Below, piece after piece: positions 53,315 through 62,678 of a stretch of 64,000 nt of DNA. Source of the stretch: Deltaproteobacteria bacterium (GTDB lineage: Bacteria > Myxococcota > Myxococcia > SLRQ01); the NCBI GenBank assembly GCA_029210625.1, contig JARGFU010000004.1:23329-87328 (forward strand), in the 5' to 3' direction. The translations under genes and the position numbers were made by a program. Below the pieces are notes generated by a model. The model ran no database searches. It saw only the letters and a program-made list of their open reading frames with translations, and was not told the origin of the DNA. Position 1 is the first letter of the stretch; each line of letters begins with the position of its first letter.

Positions 53315-54592
53315 CTAGGGCGCCGCGCACTCGAGCTCGGCCTCGACCTCGTCGTCGGCCCGGCTCGCCTGCACCAGCTTCTGGCCCGGATCGAGGGTGA
53401 GCTTCAGCTTCTTCTTGCCGGCCACCTTCGCCCCGGGGATCTTGGTGGTCACCGAGGTGCCCGGCACCAGGAGCGCCTTGGCCGGATCGAGCTCCGCCAG
53501 GGAGACGGGCTGCAGGAAGCCCTTGGGGAAGGGGATCGCCAGCGTCACCCGGCCATCCCAGGCGTCGGAGGGGAGCCGCGCCGGGCCGGTGGAGGCGATC
53601 GTCACCACGACCTCGCAGGCCTCGTCGAGGTGCACCTTCGAGAGGCCGAGGTTGGGGAGGCGGGCCTGCGCGACGGTCTCGATGTTCTGGCGGCCGTTGG
53701 GCTTCTTGTTCGACTTCCAGGTGACGCCGCCGTCCTCGGAGCGCAGGACGAGGCCCTTCTCACCGGTGATCACGAAGCCCTGCTCGCCGAAGGGCGTGGC
53801 CGCGAAGAGGCGGGCGGTGCTGCCCGAGGCGACGGCGCTCCAGGTCTCGCCGCCGTTCTCCGAGCGGTAGATGGAGCCCTTCCAGCCCACGGCCAGCACG
53901 TTGCCCAGGCCGTCGACGGCGACCCCCTCGAAGGGGAGCTTCGAGCCGGTCTCGGCGCCCTTCCAGGTCGTGCCGCCGTCGGCGCTGGAGACCACCGTCC
54001 CGCCGACGCCCGCGGCCACGAAGTGGCCCTTGGCGTAGGTCAGATCGTTGAGCTGATGGCGGGTCGCCGGATCGGGCAGGGTGAAGCTCTCGGCGTCGTC
54101 GCTGGAGGAGGCCACCTGCCCGCGGGTGCCCACGGCGACCCAGGTGCCCTGACCGTCGGTGGCCACGCCATAGAGCTCGGCGTCGCTCTCGACCGGGACC
54201 CGGGTCCAGGTGAGGCCCAGGTCGTCCGAGCGCAGGATGACCGCCTGCGCGCCCACGGCGACCATCCGGTCGGAGACCTCGTCGAAGGCGATCGCGGTGA
54301 GGGACTCGGTGACGCCCGAGGAGACCTTCTTCCAGGTCTTGCCGTAGTTCACGGAGCGGAGGATGACGCCCTTCGCGCCCACGGCCACGAAGGCCCCGCG
54401 GTTGTCCGAGGTCACGCCGTTCAGGTAGGTCGAGACCCCCGAGGGCACCCGCCGCCAGACCTTGCCGTCGTCCTGCGAGACGTAGAAGGCGCCCTCCCGG
54501 CCGGTCGAGACCAGCTTGGCCGCCGCCAGGGCGGCGGTCTCGGCGGCGAAGAAGGCGCAGAGGAGCGCGAGGGTGCGGATGGTCGTCTTCAT
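53315..54592 (-). CDS. Secreted YCF48-like repeat protein
   Basis: 425 residues with a signal peptide (TLALLCAFFAAETAALAA). Residues 30-290 hold about six repeats of the YCF48/BNR type, each with a DDG..W or DDAESF turn and an AVG.G..L.RS core (FVAVGAKGVILRSVNYGKTWKKV, MVAVGAQAVILRSDDLGLTWTRV, GNVLAVGWKGSIYRSENGGETWS). They should form a beta-propeller. The C-terminal 120 residues are a beta-rich domain with a Lys-rich stretch. It lies 66 bases downstream of the cyclase-AAA gene and is probably the end of that operon. Confidence 0.82.
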   Translation of the reverse strand: MKTTIRTLALLCAFFAAETAALAAAKLVSTGREGAFYVSQDDGKVWRRVPSGVSTYLNGVTSDNRGAFVAVGAKGVILRSVNYGKTWKKVSSGVTESLTAIAFDEVSDRMVAVGAQAVILRSDDLGLTWTRVPVESDAELYGVATDGQGTWVAVGTRGQVASSSDDAESFTLPDPATRHQLNDLTYAKGHFVAAGVGGTVVSSADGGTTWKGAETGSKLPFEGVAVDGLGNVLAVGWKGSIYRSENGGETWSAVASGSTARLFAATPFGEQGFVITGEKGLVLRSEDGGVTWKSNKKPNGRQNIETVAQARLPNLGLSKVHLDEACEVVVTIASTGPARLPSDAWDGRVTLAIPFPKGFLQPVSLAELDPAKALLVPGTSVTTKIPGAKVAGKKKLKLTLDPGQKLVQASRADDEVEAELECAAP

Positions 54593-54658
54593 GGTCGTCC
54601 CCCTTGGAAAAGGATCTTCCGGTCGCGCGTTCCTAACATGGACGCGGCGCGCGGTCCG

Positions 54659-57600
54659 CTATTCGTCCGGCGTCCGCGGCGCGGTGGGCAGGCTCGCGGC
54701 GCAGCGGGCAACCTTCCAGCCCAGATCGAGGCTCTCGTAGAGCTCGCGGGCCTCGGCTCGCATCGCCTTCACCCGCTCCTCCCGCCCGGGCCCGGCGGCC
54801 AGGAAGTCGGCGTGGGCGCAGAGGGCGTCGGCCAGCTCGTGCCGCTCGCCGGTGCGGCGCAGGAGGGCGATGCCCTCGTGGAAGCGCTCGTCGACCAGGG
54901 TCGAGCTCCCGGCGGCGCCCATGAGGAGCGCCTGCGCCCGGGCCTCGTCGACGATGGCGCGGGCCACGTAGACCTTCATCCCCATCGCCGCCGAGAGCTC
55001 CCGGGCGGCCAGGGCGAAGACCAGCGCCCCCTGCCCCTTGCCGCGGGCCAGCGCGATCTCGGCCAGCCCCCCGATGGCCTCGGCGATCATGCTCTGGGCG
55101 CCGAGGGCGTCGCCGATCTCCCGGGCCTTGGTGAAGGCGTCCTCCGCCTCGTTGAGGCGGCCCAGCGCGCAGAGGGTGGGGCCCAGGTTGCAGAGGGTGT
55201 TGCCCTCGTTGTGCCGCTTCTTCTGCTCGCGGGCCATCTGTAGGGAGAGCTCGAAGGCGGCGATCGCCTCGTCGAAGCGGCCGAGGAGGTGGTAGTTGAT
55301 GCCGATGTTGCTCTGGGTGGTTCCCACCCGGGCGCCGATCCCCGCCTCCTCGTACTTCTTCGCCGCGGCCGAGTAGAGCTCGATGGCCTTCTCGTAGTGG
55401 CCCGAGGAGCCATAGTAGATGCCCAGGATGTTCAGGGCCCGGGCCTCGACCTCGGGATCGTCGAGGGACTCGGCGGCCTCGGCGGCGGCCTCGGCGTGCT
55501 CCCGGCAGGGCTCGGGCTCGCCCTTGAGGTAGGCGAGGTAGGAGAGGCCGGCGTGGGCCCGCGCGCCGGTGGGTGAGGGCGGCGGATCGGGATCGGTCTC
55601 GAGGCTGGACTCGTAGTCGCTCCAGGCCTCGTCGAGGCGGCCGAGGTTGGTGGCCGCCGTCGCCCGCTGGAGGTGGAGGGCCGCCGTCATCCGCAGGTCG
55701 CGTCCCTGGAGGCGGGAGAGGGCCCGGGAGAAGTGATCGTAGGCGGCCTCGGAGGCCTCGAGCTTGAGGCTGTCCTCTCCGGCGACCCGGTACCAGCGGG
55801 CGGAGGCCATGGCCGCGCCGCCGAGGTCGTGGTGCCGGGCGATGGTCTCGGGGGGCACCGGCTGCCCGGCGGTGCGCTCGTCCTCCAGCCGCCGGGCGGC
55901 CGCGAGGTGCACGCCCCGCCGCACCCGCTTGGGCAGAGTGGAGTAGGAGACCTCGCGCATGAGGTCGTGGACGAAGAGGAGCTCGTGATCTCCCTCGCGG
56001 CGCAAGATCTCGCGCTGCACGAGGGCCTCGATGCCCGGGGCGAGGCTCTCCTCGCCGGCCAGCCCGAGCTGATCCACCACCGCCTCGGAGGCGGCCAGGG
56101 CCTCCAGGGTGCCCCGGCGGAAGCGGCGGCCGAGCACCGCGCCGAGGCGGGCCAGGCCCGCGGCCTCGGGACCGGCGGCATCGAGGCGGCTCTGGATCAG
56201 GCCCTCGACCGTGGCCGGGACCCCCTCCAGGGCCGAGAGGCCCTGACCGCTCCCGGCGGCCCAGCGCCAGCCCGAGCCCCGCGGCTCGATCACGCCGCGG
56301 TCGGCCAGCCCCTTGACCAGCTCGACGGCGAAGTAGGGCACGCCGCCGGAGCGAGAGGCCAGGGAGAGGATCGCCTCGGCCGGGACCCCGACGACGGAGG
56401 AGAGGAGGTGGGTGACCAGGTCCCGGATGTCGTCCGTGCCCAGGGGCTCGAGCTTCACCCGGTGGGCGCCGACCACCGGCAGGGGCGAGTCGCGGTTCAC
56501 CTTGCGGGAGGTGCCGACCAGGAAGAAGGGGCGGCCGGAGGCTTCCTCCACCAGGCCGGTCAGCGCGGTGAGGGAGTCGGTGTCGGCCCACTGCAGATCG
56601 TCGAGGGCCAGGACCACCGGGCCCTGCGTGGTGCGCTCGACGAGCCAGCTCGCCAGCAGCCGGCGCTGCTCGGCGAGGTCGCCCTCCTCGGCGTGGCCCT
56701 GGAAGGCCTTCAGGAGCGAGTCGTCGATCTCCGGCGCGCTCCCCAGCAGCCCGGCCACCAGCTCGTAGGGGGTGGTCCGGGTCTCGGGGGTGGCGCGGGC
56801 CCGCAGGAGCAGGGCGAAGTGCTCGCGCTGTCCGTCGAGGAAGGCCTGCATCAGGCGGGACTTGCCGCTGCCCGGATCCCCCTCGATCACGATCGCCCGG
56901 GGGCTCTCCTCCTGGCGGCAGGTCGTGAAGGCGGCGTTCACCGCGGCGAGCTCGGCGCGCCGGGAGACCAGCTCGGTGCGCTGGCCCAGGACCTCGGTGG
57001 CGACCTCGGTCTCCATCGGCGGGCGGGTCTCGACCAGGAAGGGGGTGACCAGCTCCTGCCGGCCGCGCAGCTTCACCGCCGGGAGGCGGCGGCCGGAGAA
57101 GCGGCCCTCGAGGTAGCGCCAGGTCTCCGAGGAGATGAGCACGCCCCCCGGAGGGCAGGCGGACTCGAGCCGCGCCGCGATGTTCACGGTGTCGCCGTAG
57201 ACCGAGGTCTCGCGCTCGCCCTCCCGGCCGACCTGCGCCACCGCCACCCGGCCGGTGTTGATGCCGATGCGCAGCTCGACCCGCGGGATCTTCTCCGCGA
57301 CCAGGGCCGTGTTCAGCTCGACCAGCCGGTTCTGGATCTCGAGGGCGGCGCGGACGGCGTTCTCCGGGTCGCGCTCGGTGGCCACCGGCACGCCGAAGAG
57401 GGCCAGGACCGCGTCGCCCATGTGCTTCTCGACCCGCCCGCCGCAGGCGTCGATGGCGTCGTCGGTGATCAGGAAGAGCCGGCGCACGACGTCGTGGACG
57501 TCATCGGGCTCGAGGGTCTCGGCCAGGGTCGTGTAGCCCTTCACGTCGGCGAAGAGCACCGTCACCGTCCGCAGCTCACCGCCCGCGGGGCGGCGCGCCT

Positions 57601-57691
57601 GGCGCATCACCGGCGTGCCGCACTCGTCGCAGAACTTCGCCTCGCTGCGGAGCTCACGGTGACAACGTGAGCAGCTGATCGTGTCCCCCAC
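54659..57691 (-). CDS. Zinc-ribbon class III adenylate cyclase with AAA ATPase and TPR domains
   Basis: 1010 residues. The N-terminal zinc ribbon uses Cys7, Cys10, Cys21 and Cys24 (CSRC...CDECG). A class III cyclase domain (about 42-190) has metal Asp49 in LFADVKGYT, KHMGDAVLALFG with the second Asp and the base-selecting Lys, and YGDTVNIAARLES with the transition-state Asn and Arg, so ATP is the likely substrate. An AAA/STAND ATPase follows (Walker A EGDPGSGKSR near 265, Walker B VVLALDDLQWAD near 355). TPR repeats (about 700-900) include NILGIYYGSSGHYEKAIELYSAAAKKYEE. It is likely a signal-integrating cyclase, in an operon after a beta-barrel gene. Confidence 0.9.
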   Translation of the reverse strand: MGDTISCSRCHRELRSEAKFCDECGTPVMRQARRPAGGELRTVTVLFADVKGYTTLAETLEPDDVHDVVRRLFLITDDAIDACGGRVEKHMGDAVLALFGVPVATERDPENAVRAALEIQNRLVELNTALVAEKIPRVELRIGINTGRVAVAQVGREGERETSVYGDTVNIAARLESACPPGGVLISSETWRYLEGRFSGRRLPAVKLRGRQELVTPFLVETRPPMETEVATEVLGQRTELVSRRAELAAVNAAFTTCRQEESPRAIVIEGDPGSGKSRLMQAFLDGQREHFALLLRARATPETRTTPYELVAGLLGSAPEIDDSLLKAFQGHAEEGDLAEQRRLLASWLVERTTQGPVVLALDDLQWADTDSLTALTGLVEEASGRPFFLVGTSRKVNRDSPLPVVGAHRVKLEPLGTDDIRDLVTHLLSSVVGVPAEAILSLASRSGGVPYFAVELVKGLADRGVIEPRGSGWRWAAGSGQGLSALEGVPATVEGLIQSRLDAAGPEAAGLARLGAVLGRRFRRGTLEALAASEAVVDQLGLAGEESLAPGIEALVQREILRREGDHELLFVHDLMREVSYSTLPKRVRRGVHLAAARRLEDERTAGQPVPPETIARHHDLGGAAMASARWYRVAGEDSLKLEASEAAYDHFSRALSRLQGRDLRMTAALHLQRATAATNLGRLDEAWSDYESSLETDPDPPPSPTGARAHAGLSYLAYLKGEPEPCREHAEAAAEAAESLDDPEVEARALNILGIYYGSSGHYEKAIELYSAAAKKYEEAGIGARVGTTQSNIGINYHLLGRFDEAIAAFELSLQMAREQKKRHNEGNTLCNLGPTLCALGRLNEAEDAFTKAREIGDALGAQSMIAEAIGGLAEIALARGKGQGALVFALAARELSAAMGMKVYVARAIVDEARAQALLMGAAGSSTLVDERFHEGIALLRRTGERHELADALCAHADFLAAGPGREERVKAMRAEARELYESLDLGWKVARCAASLPTAPRTPDE

Positions 57692-57709
57692 GAGCTCGAC
57701 CGCTCTCGT

Positions 57710-58279
57710 CTAGAAGTGCGCCTGGACGCCGGCGTGGATGTCGAGGCGGCCGTTGGGCGCCTGAGACTTCTGACTTCTGCTGTCGTTCACGTCGCCGGTG
57801 ATCCAGTAGGTGTAGTCGACGCCCAGCACGAAGTAGGTGTTCCGCACCAGCTTCTGGCGGTAGCCGACGCCCGCGAGCACGCCGGCGTCGAATTGCGGCA
57901 GGAAGACGATGGGCACGCCCGCCCGGACGTAGATCTGGGGGATGGGGTAGTAGCGCAGCCCCGGCGTGAGCCCCAGTTGGTCAATCCCGGCATCGGGCGA
58001 GAACTGGAAGCGCAGGTCCAGGTCGAGGTCGAGGGAGAGGTTGTTCACCATGAAGTAGCCGAAGCCGACGTTCCCCCGTCCGCCGATCGGCGTCCCCCCG
58101 GTGTTGGTGCCCCCGAGGTTGATCGTCCGGTTGATGTCGACCGCGGCGTTCCCGCGGACCACGAAGCGGCCCTTCTTCACCGAGTCCTCCTCGGAGACCT
58201 CTTCGGCGTGAGCGGGCGCGGCGGCCAGGACGGCCAGGGTGGCGGCCAGCAGGAAGGCCAGGTGCTTGATGTGGGTCAT
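57710..58279 (-). CDS. Outer-membrane beta-barrel protein
   Basis: 189 residues with a signal peptide (HLAFLLAATLAVLAAAPAHAEE). The mature part alternates amphipathic strands (RFVVRGNAAVDINRTI, NVGFGYFMVNNLSLDLDLDLRFQFS, LGLTPGLRYYPIPQIYVRAGVPIVFL, LAGVGYRQKLVRNTYFVLGVDYTYW) and ends in Phe, as in OmpW/Omp25-like barrels of eight strands. AAGGAGGG precedes the ATG. It is followed after 18 bases by the cyclase gene, suggesting a common transcript. Confidence 0.8.
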   Translation of the reverse strand: MTHIKHLAFLLAATLAVLAAAPAHAEEVSEEDSVKKGRFVVRGNAAVDINRTINLGGTNTGGTPIGGRGNVGFGYFMVNNLSLDLDLDLRFQFSPDAGIDQLGLTPGLRYYPIPQIYVRAGVPIVFLPQFDAGVLAGVGYRQKLVRNTYFVLGVDYTYWITGDVNDSRSQKSQAPNGRLDIHAGVQAHF

Positions 58280-58388
58280 TCTTTCCCCCTCCTTTTCGTG
58301 ACGCTTACGGGAGCGGCGCTCCCCGGGATATACCCCGAGCGAGTCTCACGGCAAGCCGATATCCAAACTCACCGCAGGGAAGCGAACG

Positions 58389-59084
58389 ATGCACGAGATC
58401 CTCCTCGACGCCCCGGGCAAGAACGCCATCTCGACCGCAGTCCTGGAGGGTCTCGAGCAGCAGCTCGAGCAGGCCGCCGGTGAACCGGTTCTGTTGACCG
58501 GCGCCGGGGACGCCTTCAGCGCGGGCCTCAACCTGGTCGAGGTCGCCGGCTTCGACCCTTCCGGCCTCGACGGCTTCCTCTCCCTCCTCGACCGGGTCTG
58601 CGCGAAGCTCTTCGACTATCCGGGCGTCACCGTGGCCTGGGTGAACGGCCACGCCATCGCCGGCGGCTCGGTGCTCGCCCTCTGCTGCGACCACCGGGTG
58701 GGCACCGAGAACCCGAAGGTGAAGCTGGGCCTGAACGAGACCGCCCTGGGGGTGACCTTCCCGCCGCTGATCCAGCGGATCTGCGAGCACCGCCTCGGTC
58801 CCCGCCTGGCCCCGGAGGTGATGCTGGGCGCCGGGCTCTTCGGCCCCGAGAAGGCCATCGAGCTGGGCATCCTCCATCGCCTGGGCACCCGCGAGGACGC
58901 CGAGGCCGAGGTGGCGCGCCGCGCCGGTCACCCCGCCGGCGCCTACGCCGCCACCAAGGCGATCCTGCAGCGGGGGGTCACCGGGATGTCCGATGGGGAC
59001 CTGGCGAAGGCCCGGGCCGACTCGATGACGCTCTGGACCGGCGACGACTTCCGGGCCCGGATCGAGGCCGCCCTGGGGCGCTAG
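58389..59084 (+). CDS. Enoyl-CoA hydratase/isomerase family protein
   Basis: 231 residues, slightly shorter than the usual 255-265. The oxyanion-hole blocks are FSAGLNLVEVAGF (about 40-52) and NGHAIAGGSVLALCCDHRV (88-106). The segment VKLGLNETALGVTFPPL, where the hydratase has paired Glu, keeps a Glu. It may be a hydratase, isomerase or other crotonase. It has a CAGGGAAG site and is divergent from the beta-barrel gene. It is the second crotonase in the window besides fadJ. Confidence 0.87.
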   Translation: MHEILLDAPGKNAISTAVLEGLEQQLEQAAGEPVLLTGAGDAFSAGLNLVEVAGFDPSGLDGFLSLLDRVCAKLFDYPGVTVAWVNGHAIAGGSVLALCCDHRVGTENPKVKLGLNETALGVTFPPLIQRICEHRLGPRLAPEVMLGAGLFGPEKAIELGILHRLGTREDAEAEVARRAGHPAGAYAATKAILQRGVTGMSDGDLAKARADSMTLWTGDDFRARIEAALGR

Positions 59085-59092
59085 CCGGCGCC

Positions 59093-59121
59093 TTGACACC
59101 CGGCCCCCTCCCCCGTACTCG
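59093..59121 (+). promoter_or_regulatory. Promoter before membrane-protein gene
   Basis: TTGACA (59093-59098) and TACTCG (59116-59121) are exactly 17 bases apart, predicting a start near 59128, about 12 bases before the GTG at 59140. This matches the layout of the fad and nor promoters in this window. Confidence 0.6.
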
Positions 59122-59139
59122 ATCAACCGACGAAAGGGG

Positions 59140-59712
59140 GTGGTAGCGACCGTTCTCATCGATTTCCAGACCGCCTTCCCGGTGGGAGTGCTGCTCGTGC
59201 TCTTCGCCCGGCGGCAGATCGAGTCGGAGCAGGTCGCTGGCTTCACCCGCTACGTGCGCGCCGGGGCGATCTTCGGCCTGATCTACGGCCTGGCCGTGGG
59301 CTACTGGTGCTTCGCCTACCCCGACTGGATGTGGGGCTACGCGGTGGACGCCGCGGCCTGGCCCACCCTCTGGTGGTACCCGGGCTTCGTCCTCGCGCTC
59401 GGCATCGTCGGCGGCGCGGGCTCGTGGATGGCTCAGGCCCTGATCGCCCGCGGTCGCTTCTGGTGGGCGCTGGGCGTCGGGCTCTTCGGCGCCTGGCTCC
59501 TGATCTCGGTCTGGGCCATGACCTTCGACGAGTACATGAACCTGTCGACCTACGCCGACTGGCACGCCATCCCCCGCGGCCCGACGATGCCGACCAACGA
59601 GGCCAGCGACTGGGCGATCGGCTCGGTGGTGGTGACGATCGCCATGCTCCTCTACGCGATCCCGACCATGGCGGGCTTCTTCCTGGAGGGGCGGCGCCTG
59701 CCGCGCCACTAG
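59140..59712 (+). CDS. Multi-span membrane protein, unknown function
   Basis: 190 residues with five or so hydrophobic spans: FQTAFPVGVLLVLFARR, AGAIFGLIYGLAVGYWCFAYP, WWYPGFVLALGIVGGAGSWMAQALIA, WALGVGLFGAWLLISVWAM and AIGSVVVTIAMLLYAIPTMAGFF. Trp and Tyr are common at span edges. No family was recognised. A GTG at 59140 is assumed, but AAAGGGGG abuts it, so the true start may be a few codons later. It is directly followed by the aldehyde dehydrogenase with no gap. Confidence 0.7.
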   Translation: MVATVLIDFQTAFPVGVLLVLFARRQIESEQVAGFTRYVRAGAIFGLIYGLAVGYWCFAYPDWMWGYAVDAAAWPTLWWYPGFVLALGIVGGAGSWMAQALIARGRFWWALGVGLFGAWLLISVWAMTFDEYMNLSTYADWHAIPRGPTMPTNEASDWAIGSVVVTIAMLLYAIPTMAGFFLEGRRLPRH

Positions 59713-61212
59713 ATGCGCACCGTCAACCCGGCCACCGGTGAGCCCGGCCCCGAGCTCGCCGCCTCCACCCCCCAGCAGGTGAGCGAGGCGATCGCCCGGG
59801 CCCGGAGCGCGCAGGGCGCCTGGGCCGCCCGGCCGATCGCCGAGCGCATCGCGCTGCTGAAGAAGGTCCGGCAGGCCTTCCTCGAGCAGGCGGAGGCCCT
59901 CGTCGAGGTGCTGGGTGAAGAGACCGGCCGCCCGGCGGGCGAGTCCTGGCTCTCGGAGGTGGTCCCCAACGGCGATCTCTTCGACTGGTGGCTCTCCGCC
60001 GGCGCCCGCCACCTGCGGCGCGAGCGGGTCTCGCTCAACCCGATCAACTTCCCGAAGAAGGTCGCCTTCATCGAGCACCTCCCCCGGGGCGTGGTCACCC
60101 TGATCACCCCCTGGAACCTCCCAGTGGCGATCCCCCTGCGCACCCTGGTGCCGGCGCTGCTGGCCGGGAACGCGGTGGTCTTCAAGCCCAGCGAGCACGC
60201 CCCCCGCTGCGGGGCCTTCCTGGCCCGGCTCTTCACCGAGGTCCTCGGCGAGGGCCTGGTCGAGTGCGTGCAGGGCGAGGGCGACACCGGCGCGGCGCTG
60301 GTCGAGGGCGAGGTGGACCTCGTCGTCTTCACCGGCTCGGTGAAGACCGGCAAGGTGGTCTCGGCGGCCTGCGCGACGCGCCTCGTCCCCTGCTCCCTGG
60401 AGCTGGGCGGCAACGACGCCGCCATCGTGCTGGCCGACGCGCAGCTCGAGCGGGCGGCCGAGGGCATCGCCTGGGGCGCCTGCTTCAACGCCGGCCAGAA
60501 CTGCGCCGCCGTCGAGCGGGTCTACGTCGAGCGCGCGATCGCCGAGGACTTCCTGGCCAAGCTCCAGGCGGTCTTCGAGCGCCTGCGCCCCCGCGACGAC
60601 GTGGGGCCCCTGACCACGGACTTCCAGCTCGAGACCGTCGAGCGCCACCTCGGCGAGGCCCGGGAGAAGGGCGCGATCGTTCGCTGCGGCGGCGCCCGCC
60701 CCGAGGGGCCCGGCCGCTACCACCTCCCCACCCTGGTGGTGGTCGAGAGCGACGACCTCTCCCTGATGCGCGAGGAGACCTTCGGCCCGGTGCTGGCGGT
60801 GCGGATCGTCGACACGGCCGAGGAGGCCGTCCGGCTGGCCGACGACTCACCCTACGGGCTGACCGCCAGCATCTGGACCGCGGACGTCTACCGGGGCTGG
60901 GCGCTGGGCAAGGATCTGCAGGTCGGGGTGCTGACGGTGAACAACCACTCCTTCACCGGCGGCGTCCCCTCGCTGCCCTGGAGTGGCCCCAAGGAGACCG
61001 GGGGCGGCATCACCAACAGCCACCTGGCGCTGGAGAAGCTCACCCGCCCCCGCACCGTGCTCCTCGATCGCAGCAAGGCCGCGCGCGAGCTGTGGTGGTA
61101 TCCCTACAACGACACCCTGGTCGAGATCGCCGTGGCCCTGCGTGACGGCGCCCTCGGGAAGCTGGGATCGATGCTGAAGCTGCCGGGCCTCCTGGGCAAG
61201 CGCTTCCGCTAG
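59713..61212 (+). CDS. Aldehyde dehydrogenase family protein
   Basis: 499 residues. The catalytic Cys264 lies in FNAGQNCAAVERVYV, the general-base Glu230 in LELGGNDA and Asn135 in TPWNLP; the NAD-binding FTGSVKTGK motif and the C-terminal EETFGPVLAVRIV are present. It oxidises an aldehyde to an acid with NAD(P). The residues near the C-terminus (KAARELWWYPYNDTLVEIAVALRDG) are typical of a bacterial subgroup of unclear substrate. The ATG is directly adjacent to the membrane-protein stop, and the histidine kinase follows 6 bases after its own stop. Confidence 0.92.
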   Translation: MRTVNPATGEPGPELAASTPQQVSEAIARARSAQGAWAARPIAERIALLKKVRQAFLEQAEALVEVLGEETGRPAGESWLSEVVPNGDLFDWWLSAGARHLRRERVSLNPINFPKKVAFIEHLPRGVVTLITPWNLPVAIPLRTLVPALLAGNAVVFKPSEHAPRCGAFLARLFTEVLGEGLVECVQGEGDTGAALVEGEVDLVVFTGSVKTGKVVSAACATRLVPCSLELGGNDAAIVLADAQLERAAEGIAWGACFNAGQNCAAVERVYVERAIAEDFLAKLQAVFERLRPRDDVGPLTTDFQLETVERHLGEAREKGAIVRCGGARPEGPGRYHLPTLVVVESDDLSLMREETFGPVLAVRIVDTAEEAVRLADDSPYGLTASIWTADVYRGWALGKDLQVGVLTVNNHSFTGGVPSLPWSGPKETGGGITNSHLALEKLTRPRTVLLDRSKAARELWWYPYNDTLVEIAVALRDGALGKLGSMLKLPGLLGKRFR

Positions 61213-61218
61213 TCGAAG

Positions 61219-62676
<1,458 letters not shown>

Positions 62677-62678
62677 GC

